Positions 1 through 8,589 of a DNA stretch of 64,000 bases are shown in pieces. Within the stretch, counting starts at the first letter, position 1, and each line of letters starts with the position of its first letter. The notes under the pieces were generated by a model, which made no database searches, was not told the origin of the DNA, and worked only from the letters and a program-made list of their open reading frames with translations. The position numbers were made by a program, and so were the translations under genes. Origin of the DNA: an uncultured Muribaculaceae bacterium (lineage in GTDB: Bacteria > Bacteroidota > Bacteroidia > Bacteroidales > Muribaculaceae); contig CALUIB010000014.1 of NCBI GenBank assembly GCA_944320595.1, positions 1-64,000 of the forward strand. The letters run 5' to 3'.

Positions 1-58
1 AGATCGGGTGATATTTCAGAGAAATTTTGTACCTTAGCCATGCAGATTAATTTTTGCG

Positions 59-106
59 ATACCTCCAAATTTGGCTTTTCTAGGGCAATTGGAGGTATTC
101 TTTTTA
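59..106 (+). terminator. Rho-independent terminator of a gene left of the window
   Basis: A 10-bp perfect stem (59-68 pairs with 89-98) is followed by a T-rich run at 99-105. It has no gene in front of it inside the window, so it probably ends a plus-strand transcript that enters from the left. The rest of 1-314 shows no credible gene, only the promoter for the LytTR gene. Confidence 0.6.
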
Positions 107-281
107 TCTTTAGCTAAGATACAAATTTTATATTACATTGGCAATCAATTCATTATAAAGTTTTATTCTTTTTACGACAGTCCCTAAATTAGATAAACAA
201 ATATACGTCATTTAATTTGCATCTACATCGTTCCTTTTTAAAAATCTGACGGATATGGGGGTGCAATCGGAAAGTGTTGCT

Positions 282-289
282 TATTTTTG
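282..289 (+). promoter_or_regulatory. Bacteroidetes -7 element for the LytTR gene
   Basis: TATTTTTG matches the TAnnTTTG -7 consensus. It lies inside the longest possible reading frame (which could begin at 255), so the start codon at 315 is the better choice. No clear -33 TTG is visible. Confidence 0.5.
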
Positions 290-314
290 CGCACTGAATA
301 CATGCACACACATA

Positions 315-1235
315 ATGGGAAACATCAAAGAACGCTTTTGCACACTGCACAGGGAATTCAAGTCGCGCACGGGATATGCGCTGATTTCGGCCGTCTCCGT
401 GGCCACTCTGCTGCTGCTCGTGAGATACTCGGGAATGCCGTCGGCAAGGGATAACGTGAGCTTTTATGCCATTGCCCTCTATGCCGCTGCCGCCGTAGCC
501 ACGCACCTCGCAGCCGACATTACCTGCTACATGGCCGCAGGCCTGGAAATGCGACGCGTCACACACTGGCAAGGCACATTAAACGCCGTGATTGCAGCCG
601 CAGCCATGGGCTCTGCGTTTTATTACATCGACATGGCCACGCCGCCGGGATACACGTTCGTGTTCAGCGAGGCTGCGGAGCCTGCCCTGTGGATTGTAGC
701 CACCTGCAACGGCCTGCTTGCCTGCACGGCGGTGGCCATAACCACGGCGTTTGCCCGCGGCAGCGTACACAAGCAGCTTGCCATGGACATCGACCGGGAA
801 TGTGAAGAAATAAACCAGCACATATCCCACACAGCCGCCGAAAAAGCCGCAGCGCACGGCAGCCCCATAATAATGGACCAGATAATAAACTTGAATGCCG
901 TGGACGGCGGTCAAGCCGAAATAGCGGTGTGCGACATGATATATGCCTGCCGCCGTGAGGGAAAAGGGAGCGTGACAATTGTTTACAGGCTCGGCACAAA
1001 AACGTGCCGCACGGCCATCGACGGAAGCCTTATCCACTTGATGCAGGCTTTTGCCAATTACCGCCAAGTGGTGCGCTGCCATGCCGACTACATTGTCAAC
1101 ACCGAGCGCGTGACCCGTGCCTGCCGACGTGCCGACGGATATGAGCTGCAACTGCGCGGCACACGCCACGCAGTGCCGGTAGGTGGCAAATACCGCAACG
1201 ACGTTTACAATGCCTTAACCGCCACTGAACGATGA
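315..1235 (+). CDS. Membrane protein with C-terminal LytTR DNA-binding domain
   Basis: A 306-residue protein. The first half has about four hydrophobic segments (roughly residues 20-40, 55-75, 90-110 and 130-150), then a charged linker. The last ~100 residues look like a LytTR domain: a basic beta-rich stretch containing the typical NYRQVVR and HADYIVN segments. LytTR domains bind DNA, so this is probably a membrane-tethered transcription regulator. A start at 255 is open, but the -7 element at 282-289 falls inside that extension. The gene overlaps the MATE exporter by four bases (ATGA), so the two are translated together and the regulator may control the exporter. The signal sensed is unknown. 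Confidence 0.72.
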   Translation: MGNIKERFCTLHREFKSRTGYALISAVSVATLLLLVRYSGMPSARDNVSFYAIALYAAAAVATHLAADITCYMAAGLEMRRVTHWQGTLNAVIAAAAMGSAFYYIDMATPPGYTFVFSEAAEPALWIVATCNGLLACTAVAITTAFARGSVHKQLAMDIDRECEEINQHISHTAAEKAAAHGSPIIMDQIINLNAVDGGQAEIAVCDMIYACRREGKGSVTIVYRLGTKTCRTAIDGSLIHLMQAFANYRQVVRCHADYIVNTERVTRACRRADGYELQLRGTRHAVPVGGKYRNDVYNALTATER

Positions 1236-2536
1236 ACCGCCGCATACTTGCCATAGCCCTGCCGTCGATAGTGACCAACATCACCGTGCCGCTGCTGGGC
1301 CTTATCGACATCACCATAGCCGGGCACCTTGGACGCACCGAATACATAGGGGCGATTGCCGTGGGTGCCATGATGTTCAACCTCATTTACTGGAACTTCG
1401 GGTTCCTGCGCATGGGCACCGCAGGCATAACGGCGCAAGCCTACGGGCGCTGCGACCACCCCGGGGCCGCAGCCGTACTGCTACGCGCCGCCTCGCTGGC
1501 TGCCGCCATAGCTGCCGCCATACTGCTGCTGCAAGTGCCGCTGCAATGGCTGTTGCTAAGCGTAGTCGCCCCATCGCCCGATGTCGAGGGGCTTGCACGG
1601 CAATACTTCTACATCTGCGTGTGGGGCGCACCGGCCATGCTCATCGACATGGCCATAAAAGGGTGGTTCATAGGCATGCAAGACTCGCGCACTCCCATGC
1701 TGATGGCAATAGGCATCAACGTGGCCAACATCGCCGCAAGCCTCCTTGCGGTGTACGCCTTCGATATGGGCTTTGCTGGAATTCCCGTGGGCACGGTCAT
1801 AGCCGAATACACAGGCATGGCATTCGGGATAACCATCATAGTGCGCCGCCATGGCCACTTGCTGCGCAGTGCAGGACTACGCACGGTGGTAGTGGCAGCC
1901 GAGTTACGCCGCTTTTTCGGCATCAACGCCGACATATTCCTGCGCAGCGCGTGCCTTATGGCAGTCAACCTGTTCTTCGTGTCGGTGGGTGCCCGCAGCG
2001 GCGACATCACGCTTGCGGTCAATGCGCTTATCATGCAGCTGTTCACGCTATTCTCCTACTTCATGGACGGGTTCGCTTTCTCGGGCGAGGCACTTGCAGG
2101 CCGCTATGCCGGGGCGCGTGACCACCAAAGCCTCTACAGCTGCATACGCCACATCTTCGCATGGGGCGCGGGGGTGGCCGCAGCGTTCATGCTGGCTTAC
2201 ATGGCAGGAGCCGACATAATCTTCGGCCTTATCACCGACGATGCCGCCGTAGTGGCAGCCGCCCTGCAATACCACTGGTGGTGCGTGGCCATCCCCGTGG
2301 CGGGAATGGCCGGATTCGTGTGGGATGGAGTGTACATAGGACTCACGGCCACGCGCGAGATGCTTGCAACGATATTGGTTTCAAGCGCGGTGTTCTTCGC
2401 ACTTTACTTCGTCCTGCCCTCGGCCATGGGCAACGACCGCCTGTGGCTGGCCTTCGTGGCCTACTTAGCCATGCGCGGGCTGAGCCAAACGGCAGTGTTC
2501 CGCCACCGCCTCCTCCCCCACATCCGCCAGTGGTGA
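1232..2536 (+). CDS. MATE family multidrug/organic cation exporter
   Basis: A 434-residue polytopic inner-membrane protein with about twelve hydrophobic segments. The N-terminus (IALPSIVTNITVPLLGLID, then a GHLG motif) is typical of MATE exporters of the DinF branch. The family exports drugs, cations or metabolites using Na+ or H+ gradients; the substrate here cannot be read from sequence. Length is normal for the family. It follows the LytTR regulator with an ATGA overlap. No strong terminator is seen after it. Confidence 0.88.
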   Translation: MNRRILAIALPSIVTNITVPLLGLIDITIAGHLGRTEYIGAIAVGAMMFNLIYWNFGFLRMGTAGITAQAYGRCDHPGAAAVLLRAASLAAAIAAAILLLQVPLQWLLLSVVAPSPDVEGLARQYFYICVWGAPAMLIDMAIKGWFIGMQDSRTPMLMAIGINVANIAASLLAVYAFDMGFAGIPVGTVIAEYTGMAFGITIIVRRHGHLLRSAGLRTVVVAAELRRFFGINADIFLRSACLMAVNLFFVSVGARSGDITLAVNALIMQLFTLFSYFMDGFAFSGEALAGRYAGARDHQSLYSCIRHIFAWGAGVAAAFMLAYMAGADIIFGLITDDAAVVAAALQYHWWCVAIPVAGMAGFVWDGVYIGLTATREMLATILVSSAVFFALYFVLPSAMGNDRLWLAFVAYLAMRGLSQTAVFRHRLLPHIRQW

Positions 2537-2595
2537 TTCCACGCCCTGATACGTGATTTTTGCCACAAAGGCTGCGTTTTTTGCTACAAAACGGC

Positions 2596-2603
2596 TATAT
2601 TTG
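2596..2603 (+). promoter_or_regulatory. -7 element upstream of the small lipoprotein
   Basis: TATATTTG matches TAnnTTTG, 32 bases before the proposed GTG start at 2635. No well-spaced -33 element was found. Confidence 0.5.
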
Positions 2604-2634
2604 CAGCATCATTATAATTCAATTGGTTACGACT

Positions 2635-3009
2635 GTGGGAAAATTAAAGACATATATGCTTTTCACGGTGTTGTCGCTAATGGCAATCGCCGCCACCTCG
2701 TGCGTGAACGAAGACCCCTACCAAGACCCGTTGTGGGGCAGCTGGATACTCGTCGATGACGGTTACGGATGGATAGATCCAAACTACGCCGAGATATTCT
2801 ACTTCGGCTCCAACGGTTACGGCTCGCTGGACTGGTATGACGAATGGGGGTACAATTACATCGACGACTTCAGCTGGTCGGCCAACGGCTCGCGCCTCGA
2901 CATATTCTATTACGATGGCAGCTACGGAGGCTATGATTTCCGTTTCCGCAATGGCAACCTACAGCTCTACGACGGTTATTCCTGGCGCATATACCAGCGT
3001 TATTATTAG
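2635..3009 (+). CDS. Small exported lipoprotein, aromatic-rich
   Basis: A protein of about 124 residues with a signal peptide ending in the lipobox ATSC. The mature part is full of Tyr, Trp, Asp and Gly and looks like a small beta-sheet protein similar in style to lipocalin-like or YjfW-type Bacteroidales lipoproteins; I do not recognise a named family. The start is uncertain. GTG at 2635 gives a signal peptide with a basic N-region; ATG at 2656 lacks one; an upstream frame from 2560 would begin before the promoter. It converges on the asparaginase gene, with only nine bases between the two stops. Confidence 0.6.
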   Translation: MGKLKTYMLFTVLSLMAIAATSCVNEDPYQDPLWGSWILVDDGYGWIDPNYAEIFYFGSNGYGSLDWYDEWGYNYIDDFSWSANGSRLDIFYYDGSYGGYDFRFRNGNLQLYDGYSWRIYQRYY

Positions 3010-3018
3010 CGATAACCT

Positions 3019-4056
3019 TTATAGCGTCACCTCGCCGCAGAGCGAGTAGCACAGGTATTTTTTCACATTTTCGGGCGGCAACCCCATGCCGAAGAGGTAC
3101 ATCATCTTGGTGATGGCAGCCTCGCTGGTGATGTCGTGGCCGCTTACCACACCTGCCTGCGACAGGCGGTTGCCGGTGTCGTAGAGCGACGACCTCACCC
3201 CGCCGTTGACGCACTGCGTCACGCTCATAATCACTATACCGCGCTCCACTGCCTTGCGAATGGTGTCGATGAACCAAGCATCGTCGGGGGCGTTCCCGGC
3301 CCCGTAAGTGCGCAGCACCACCCCTTTCACGTCGGGCGTGGCAAGCATATAGCGCAGAGTGCTCTCCTTCATTCCCGGGTACAAGTCGATGAAGATTACG
3401 TTGGTGTCCATGTTGTAGCGCACCTTCATGGGGCGGCGCGACGGAACGCGGTACAGCACATCCTCGTTGAAATGTATTCCAAGACCTATTTTTGCCAATG
3501 CCGGGTAATTGTTGCTCTTGAAGGCGTTGAAGTTATCGGCACTCATCTTGGTGCTGCGATTTCCGCGCCACAAGTAGTTTTCAAACAGTATTGCCACCTC
3601 GCGTACCATCGGTTCCCCCTCCTTGTCACGTGCAGCAGCCACTTGCAGGGCGGTAATGAGGTTTTCTTCGCCGTCGGTACGCACCTCCCCTATTGGCAAT
3701 TGCGACCCTGTGATAATCACTGGCTTGTGCAGGTTTTCGAGCATGAAACTCAACGCCGATGCAGTGAATGCCATGGTGTCGGTGCCGTGCAACACCACAA
3801 ACCCGTCGAAGTCGTCGTAATTCTCTTCGATGGTGGTGGCAAGCTCGCGCCAATGAGCCGGCGACATATTCGCACTGTCGATGGGCGGATTGAACTGCGT
3901 GTTGGCAATGTCGTAATCAAGCATCTTCACCTTTGGAACATTGTCGATAAGATGCGTGAAATCAAACGGTTGCAACACGTGTGTCACCGGGTTTTCAATC
4001 ATGCCTATGGTTCCACCGGTGTATATAATCAATATCTTAGGCTTTTTTCCGTCCAT
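3019..4056 (-). CDS. ansA: L-asparaginase, type I (cytoplasmic)
   Basis: A 345-residue protein that hydrolyses asparagine to aspartate and ammonia. The N-terminal motif YTGGTIGM holds the first catalytic Thr, and HGTDTMAFTASAL holds the second Thr-Asp pair. No signal peptide is present, which fits the cytoplasmic type I enzyme. An upstream ATG at 4080 is in frame, but a TACTTTTG -7 element covers 4078-4085, so translation most likely begins at 4056 (MDGKKPK). The gene stands alone and converges on the lipoprotein before it. Confidence 0.93.
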   Translation of the reverse strand: MDGKKPKILIIYTGGTIGMIENPVTHVLQPFDFTHLIDNVPKVKMLDYDIANTQFNPPIDSANMSPAHWRELATTIEENYDDFDGFVVLHGTDTMAFTASALSFMLENLHKPVIITGSQLPIGEVRTDGEENLITALQVAAARDKEGEPMVREVAILFENYLWRGNRSTKMSADNFNAFKSNNYPALAKIGLGIHFNEDVLYRVPSRRPMKVRYNMDTNVIFIDLYPGMKESTLRYMLATPDVKGVVLRTYGAGNAPDDAWFIDTIRKAVERGIVIMSVTQCVNGGVRSSLYDTGNRLSQAGVVSGHDITSEAAITKMMYLFGMGLPPENVKKYLCYSLCGEVTL

Positions 4057-4077
4057 CTCTGCTTGCCATTTTAAATA

Positions 4078-4085
4078 CAAAAGTA
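4078..4085 (-). promoter_or_regulatory. -7 element of the asparaginase gene
   Basis: Read on the minus strand this is TACTTTTG, a TAnnTTTG match. It gives a short leader of roughly 15 bases before the 4056 start. Confidence 0.5.
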
Positions 4086-4125
4086 ATCATGAATTAGGAA
4101 TTAAGGAAATTAGGAGTGATTTTAA

Positions 4126-4465
4126 TTAGGAATTAGGAATGAGGATCACGGTGCCTGAACCTCCGGCTGTCAACTCCACCTGCTTGGCATCAAGCATTTT
4201 ACAGTAATTCGCCATTTCATTGAACACCAAAGCACCCACAGTGCCTACATAATCGGTTGATGACGGGTTATCCAAATTTATGCTCATCGTCAAATTGCCC
4301 AAGCTGCCTTCAATTGTCTGATATTCCGGGAGCCACCGATACGTATGATGGCGTATAATAATAACTCTGGTCGGTAGAATAAGCTATATAGCCATTTTCG
4401 TCAATCAGCATCAAGTTCACATTGCTGTTGTAATATTCTGTTCCAGTGTTGGTCACTTCGTTGAT
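4126..4465 (-). pseudogene. Remnant of a surface-protein C-terminal region, frameshifted
   Basis: Translating the minus strand from about 4465 gives a coherent beta-rich stretch (INEVTNTGTEYYNSNV and onward) that hits a stop near 4317. Moving one frame at about 4316-4322 restores a coherent stretch that runs to a stop at 4126-4128, ending in GGSGTVILIP. The two halves read as one domain of the Ig-like type often found at the C-terminus of Bacteroidales surface lipoproteins or thiol proteases. There is no start codon or N-terminal part, so this is a decayed gene end. It explains the ~450-base gap between asparaginase and the acyltransferase. The family assignment is from general appearance only. 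Confidence 0.6.
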
Positions 4466-4555
4466 TTGAATATAACTTCTTCGCAAATGTAACTATTTTT
4501 CTGCCAATCATGAACGCAAAGGGCAGTTTATGCCGCGCAATTGCAGAATTTTTCT

Positions 4556-4563
4556 TATTTTTG
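4556..4563 (+). promoter_or_regulatory. -7 element of the acyltransferase-secG operon
   Basis: TATTTTTG matches TAnnTTTG, 39 bases before the ATG at 4603. It makes the upstream in-frame ATG at 4510 unlikely as the real start. Confidence 0.55.
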
Positions 4564-4602
4564 CAAGTGATACGCACACGCTTAACCACTCACACAAAAG
4601 AT

Positions 4603-5445
4603 ATGGAAGAGACTTCGACAACGGTAAAACCCATGGTACTTGACTATGAAGAGATATGCCGCATGGCACCTTTCTTCAAGGGCCGCAAAAAACTGGTTGA
4701 CCGCTTGTTTCATTTGCTGTCGATAGACAAAGTCAACGACATACACGCGCGCAACTGCGACACCCCGGGAGTGGAATTCACCACCCGGCTGCTGCGCGAC
4801 CTCGACATAAAGCTGCGCATCGACGGCGAGGAGCTGCTCGACCAGCTGCCCAAGGGGGCATTCATCACCGTGTCGAACCACGCCTATGGCGCACTCGACG
4901 GCATCATACTCATCAACATGATAGCCTCGCGCCGCCCGAAGTTCAAGGTGATGGTGAACATGATACTGAACCACATAGGCGCGATGCGCCCCAATTTCAT
5001 AGCCGTGGACGCACTGGCATCGAGCGACCCGGCCAAGCAGGCCGTGTCAAAGCATGGCATCCGCGAGGCTATCATGCAAGTAAAGCGCGGCGAGCCGCTG
5101 GGATTCTTTCCCGCTGGTGCTGTGTCGAAACTCAACCGCCACCTGTGGCTCGAAGACCGCCAGTGGCAGCCATCGGTGATACGCATCATAAAGATGCTGG
5201 GAGTGCCGGTGGTGCCGATATTCTTCCACGGCGGCAACAGCCCGTGGTTCAACTTCCTGGGCCTTGTGAGCTGGCAATTGCGCACACTGAGGCTGCCTGC
5301 CGAGGTGTTCAACAAGAAAGGCTCAACTTTCCACATATCAGTTGGCGACATAATTACGCCCGAAACACTGGCACAGTATGACGACATCGATCAGTTAGGC
5401 CAATTCCTTAAACAACAAACTTATTCGTTGAGGAGGTATAAATGA
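4603..5445 (+). CDS. 1-acylglycerol-phosphate acyltransferase-like (PlsC family)
   Basis: A 280-residue protein with the acyltransferase hallmark NHAYGALD (NHxxxxD, catalytic His and Asp) and a block-III-like FFPAGAVS segment, where most relatives have FPEG. The family transfers acyl groups to lysophospholipids or related acceptors at the inner membrane. Its length and the N-terminal helical part resemble the hemolysin-like acyltransferases of Bacteroidetes, which may acylate ornithine or glycine lipids, so the acceptor is uncertain. Start chosen at 4603 because of the promoter at 4556. The stop overlaps the next start (ATGA), making this the first gene of a tightly coupled operon. Confidence 0.8.
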   Translation: MEETSTTVKPMVLDYEEICRMAPFFKGRKKLVDRLFHLLSIDKVNDIHARNCDTPGVEFTTRLLRDLDIKLRIDGEELLDQLPKGAFITVSNHAYGALDGIILINMIASRRPKFKVMVNMILNHIGAMRPNFIAVDALASSDPAKQAVSKHGIREAIMQVKRGEPLGFFPAGAVSKLNRHLWLEDRQWQPSVIRIIKMLGVPVVPIFFHGGNSPWFNFLGLVSWQLRTLRLPAEVFNKKGSTFHISVGDIITPETLAQYDDIDQLGQFLKQQTYSLRRYK

Positions 5446-6728
5446 ACAACGAAAACAATGCTACGGCAAATATCCCACCCGAGATATTGCGAGTGAAACA
5501 ACGCTACTCGATAATAGGCAACGCGCCATCGCTCATCGGTGCAATACGCCGCGCCATGCAAGTGGCCCCAATCGACCTGTCGGTGCTTATAATCGGCGAA
5601 AGCGGAAGCGGAAAAGAGTTTTTCCCAAACATCATACACGACTACAGTTCGCGAAAGCACAACAAATACATAGCCGTGAACTGTGGGGCAATCCCTGAAG
5701 GGACTATCGACTCCGAGCTGTTCGGCCACGAGAAAGGGGCATTCACCGGTGCCATATCCTCGCGCAAAGGATACTTCGAGGAAGCCGACGGCGGAACCAT
5801 CTTCCTCGACGAGGTGGCCGAACTGCCGCTTACCACCCAGGCTCGCCTGCTGCGCGTGCTTGAGTCGGGCGAATACATAAAAGTGGGTTCTTCGGAAGTG
5901 CAAAAGACCAACATACGCGTGGTAGCCGCCACCAACAAGAATATGCTACAGGCCGTGAGCGAAGGCAAGTTCCGCGAAGACCTGTATTACCGCCTTTCGA
6001 CGGTGCAAATCAACATACCGCCCCTGCGCGAACGCGGCAAGGACGTGCTTATGCTCGTGCGCAAGTTCTCCAACGACTTCGCCGAAAAATACGGCACCCC
6101 GGCGGTGCAATTCGACGACTCGGCGCGAGATGCCATAATGGGCTATCGCTGGCCGGGCAACGTGCGCCAGCTGAAGAACGTGATAGAGCAGATTTCGCTG
6201 TTCGAGGCTGGCAACACGGTCGATGCCGAAAGCATAAAAAAATACCTGCCGCAATACAGCACCGAATACAAGCCCACAGTGGCCTCGGCAGCCGAGTTCA
6301 GCTACACGCGCGAACGCGAAATGCTATTCAAGCTCATCTTCAAGATGCAGCACGAGATAGAGGAACTGCATGGCCGCATCGACGCAATGGCCAGCAGCGG
6401 CGGCAACGCCAACCCGAACGGAAACCGCTCGCACTCGCTCGTTAAATATTCGGGAACGGGCAGCTACAAGCCATCGCCCACAGTGAAGGACGTGGTGGAG
6501 ATAGAAGACGGTTTCGCCGACGAGGACTTCGCCCCCACCGAGGCCGTAGCCACGCCGCACACGAGTGCCGACAACGGCGACTCGGCACGCACACTCGAAG
6601 ACACCGAGCGCGAGACCATCAAGAAATCGCTTGAACGCAACTGCGGCCGCCGCAAGAAAACAGCCGAAGAGTTGAACATATCGGAACGCACACTGTACCG
6701 CAAAATCAAAGAATACGGCCTGGAATGA
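5442..6728 (+). CDS. Sigma-54-dependent transcriptional activator (NtrC type, no receiver domain)
   Basis: A 428-residue AAA+ activator. The Walker A motif GESGSGKE lies at about 52-59, the sigma-54 contact loop GAFTGA at about 99-104, and Walker B (TIFLDE) at about 119-124. A Fis-type helix-turn-helix sits at the C-terminus after a low-complexity linker near residues 310-380. No N-terminal response-receiver domain is present; only ~25 residues precede the AAA+ module, so its activity must be controlled some other way. It overlaps both neighbours by four bases, tying it to membrane-biogenesis genes (acyltransferase, LptE, SecG). The intact GAFTGA loop implies RpoN in the genome. Confidence 0.92.
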   Translation: MNNENNATANIPPEILRVKQRYSIIGNAPSLIGAIRRAMQVAPIDLSVLIIGESGSGKEFFPNIIHDYSSRKHNKYIAVNCGAIPEGTIDSELFGHEKGAFTGAISSRKGYFEEADGGTIFLDEVAELPLTTQARLLRVLESGEYIKVGSSEVQKTNIRVVAATNKNMLQAVSEGKFREDLYYRLSTVQINIPPLRERGKDVLMLVRKFSNDFAEKYGTPAVQFDDSARDAIMGYRWPGNVRQLKNVIEQISLFEAGNTVDAESIKKYLPQYSTEYKPTVASAAEFSYTREREMLFKLIFKMQHEIEELHGRIDAMASSGGNANPNGNRSHSLVKYSGTGSYKPSPTVKDVVEIEDGFADEDFAPTEAVATPHTSADNGDSARTLEDTERETIKKSLERNCGRRKKTAEELNISERTLYRKIKEYGLE

Positions 6729-7243
6729 CAACAATGTTGAAACGCATATTCATAATGCTGGCGTTGGCCATAGTATCGCAGGCCTGCTCCATAAGCTACA
6801 CCTTCAACGGTGCAATACTCGACTATAGCATCTACAAGACCATATCGGTGTCGAACTTCCCCATCCGTGCCGCATTGGTGTATGCCCCGCTGCAACAAGT
6901 CTTCGAGAACAAGCTGCAAGACCTCATAACGCGGCAGACGCGACTTAGCATAGTGGATTCGAGCAACACCGACTTGCGGCTCGAAGGAGAGATTACTGGC
7001 TACGCCCTGTCGCCTCAGGCCGTCAACGAGGACGCATACGCATCGCAGACGCGGCTGACGATTACGGTGCGCGTGAGGTACATCAACTCGAAGAACCCCG
7101 ACATGGACATAGACCAGACATTCTCGGCCTACCGCGACTTTTCAAGCGACCAGCTGCTAATCGACGTGCAGGACTCGCTGTGCGACGAAATATGCGACGA
7201 GCTGTGCAACCTTATATTCAACGCCACATTCGGCAACTGGTAA
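6725..7243 (+). CDS. lptE: LptE-like outer-membrane LPS-assembly lipoprotein
   Basis: A 172-residue lipoprotein. The signal peptide ends in VSQAC with the lipidated Cys at residue 21. The mature part has the alternating beta/alpha pattern and the SRLSIVDS- and ADLRLEGEI-like segments of Bacteroidetes LptE proteins, here RLSIVDS and LRLEGEI. LptE plugs LptD and helps insert lipopolysaccharide into the outer membrane. Its place after the sigma-54 activator and before SecG matches the usual Bacteroidetes order. ATG at 6734 is an alternative start; 6725 is preferred for the ATGA overlap. Confidence 0.82.
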   Translation: MTTMLKRIFIMLALAIVSQACSISYTFNGAILDYSIYKTISVSNFPIRAALVYAPLQQVFENKLQDLITRQTRLSIVDSSNTDLRLEGEITGYALSPQAVNEDAYASQTRLTITVRVRYINSKNPDMDIDQTFSAYRDFSSDQLLIDVQDSLCDEICDELCNLIFNATFGNW

Positions 7244-7253
7244 ACGCGCGGCA

Positions 7254-8006
7254 ATGGCACACAAGGAAATAACAGTAGATGACATACGCAAATTGGTGGA
7301 AAGCGGCGGCGAAATAGACCGCGACACGCTCGACGGCGTGACAGCCCAATATCCCTACTTCGTGGTTCCTTCCATAATGTACTTGCAACAGCACAAGGCC
7401 GACTTGGACGGCAAGGAAAAGGAGGAAGTGCTGGGGCCGCTTGCACTTGCATTCCCCGACCGCACCACGCTGCACGACCTTGTGGGCGACGATGCAGGAC
7501 GCTTCAGCAGCTTTTACCCACCGGCCGAAACCGCCCCGGCTCTCGACACCGACGCTACAATATCGTCGTTCCTCGACCGTTATGGCAACAACGACGCGAA
7601 AGAACTGGAACTAATCGACAGGCTGATATTCAATCCCATACCGCCCGACTACACGCAGGTGCTTTCAGGCAACGAGCAGCCGGCAACGGCAGCCTGCCTG
7701 CCCGACGACCCCATTGCACAGGCCGCAAAGACCTTTGACGACATACTGGCAAAAGCCAAGCCAGCCGTGGAGCCGCCACAAGAGCCTCCGGCGGAACCCG
7801 AGCCGGTAAAAGAACCCGAACCGGCCGATGCCTCGATGCTGAGCGAAAGCCTTGCCAAAATATTCATCAAACAGGGCAAATACACTAAAGCTTTGGAAAT
7901 TATTAAAAACATAAGTTTGAAATTTCCAGAAAAAAGTATTTACTTTGCAGACCAAATCCGTTTCTTACAGAAACTTATACTTAACGACGAAATAAACAAA
8001 AGATAA
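7254..8006 (+). CDS. Helical protein of unknown function, upstream of secG
   Basis: A 250-residue cytoplasmic protein with no signal peptide. The middle (about 165-200) is rich in Pro and Glu (repeated PEP and EPA steps). The last ~45 residues (SESLAKIFIKQGKYTKALEI and onward) look like one tetratricopeptide repeat helix pair. Proteins of this shape commonly sit between LptE and SecG in Bacteroidetes. The base composition shifts to AT-rich near the 3' end. No catalytic motif is visible; the TPR-like end suggests a protein-binding role. Confidence 0.7.
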   Translation: MAHKEITVDDIRKLVESGGEIDRDTLDGVTAQYPYFVVPSIMYLQQHKADLDGKEKEEVLGPLALAFPDRTTLHDLVGDDAGRFSSFYPPAETAPALDTDATISSFLDRYGNNDAKELELIDRLIFNPIPPDYTQVLSGNEQPATAACLPDDPIAQAAKTFDDILAKAKPAVEPPQEPPAEPEPVKEPEPADASMLSESLAKIFIKQGKYTKALEIIKNISLKFPEKSIYFADQIRFLQKLILNDEINKR

Positions 8007-8021
8007 TATACCGATAAAATT

Positions 8022-8363
8022 ATGTACGCTTTTCTTACTATTCTGATTTTACTTGCTTCACTGCTGTTGATTGGCGTGGTCTTGATTCAAAAATCAAAAG
8101 GCGGAGGCTTGGCTTCCAACTTCTCAAGTTCCAATCAGATTATGGGTGTGCGCAAAACCACCGACTTCGTGGAAAAAGCCACTTGGACGCTTGCAATAGT
8201 GATTTGCGTCCTTAGCATCATATCGTCGTTCCTTGCTCCGCAAAACTTGGTGCAGGGCCGCCAGTCACGCGTGGTCACCGAGCAACAAGCTCCCCAGCAG
8301 CAAGCTACGCCGTTTGCGACCCCCGAGGCAGCACCGGCTGCCGCCGCCGACTCGGCTAAATAA
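8022..8363 (+). CDS. secG: Preprotein translocase subunit SecG
   Basis: A 113-residue membrane protein with two hydrophobic helices (about 2-22 and 52-72) around the conserved cytoplasmic loop containing KSKGGGLASNF. The tail is rich in Ala, Gln and Pro. SecG is the small accessory subunit of the SecYEG export channel. It starts 15 bases after the previous gene and is the last gene of the operon that begins at 4603. Confidence 0.93.
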   Translation: MYAFLTILILLASLLLIGVVLIQKSKGGGLASNFSSSNQIMGVRKTTDFVEKATWTLAIVICVLSIISSFLAPQNLVQGRQSRVVTEQQAPQQQATPFATPEAAPAAAADSAK

Positions 8364-8483
8364 AAAACGGCCACAAGGCAAGAAAACAAGAATACAAACA
8401 CATACAGCGAAACGGCTTATCCTCCAAAAAGTCGTTTCGCATTTTTGCGTCCATGCCTCAACCAGTTCCCACACAGGATTGAC

Positions 8484-8545
8484 GGCGAAAAAACAAAAAA
8501 ACTTCGGAGGTGCCGTGATACACACGTACCATGCGCACCTCCGAA
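8484..8545 (-). terminator. Terminator downstream of ettA
   Basis: An 11-bp perfect inverted repeat (8503-8513 with 8535-8545, 21-base loop). On the minus strand it is followed by two T runs (plus-strand A runs at about 8488-8501), so it terminates the ettA transcript. Confidence 0.65.
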
Positions 8546-8589
8546 ATTGTGCTTTTATTAGCGATGTTTCCTACTTCGGGGAGCAGCAA

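Noticed and set aside
3136-4074. Plus-strand open frame of about 310 codons
   Set aside because: Fully antisense to the asparaginase gene and without any domain.
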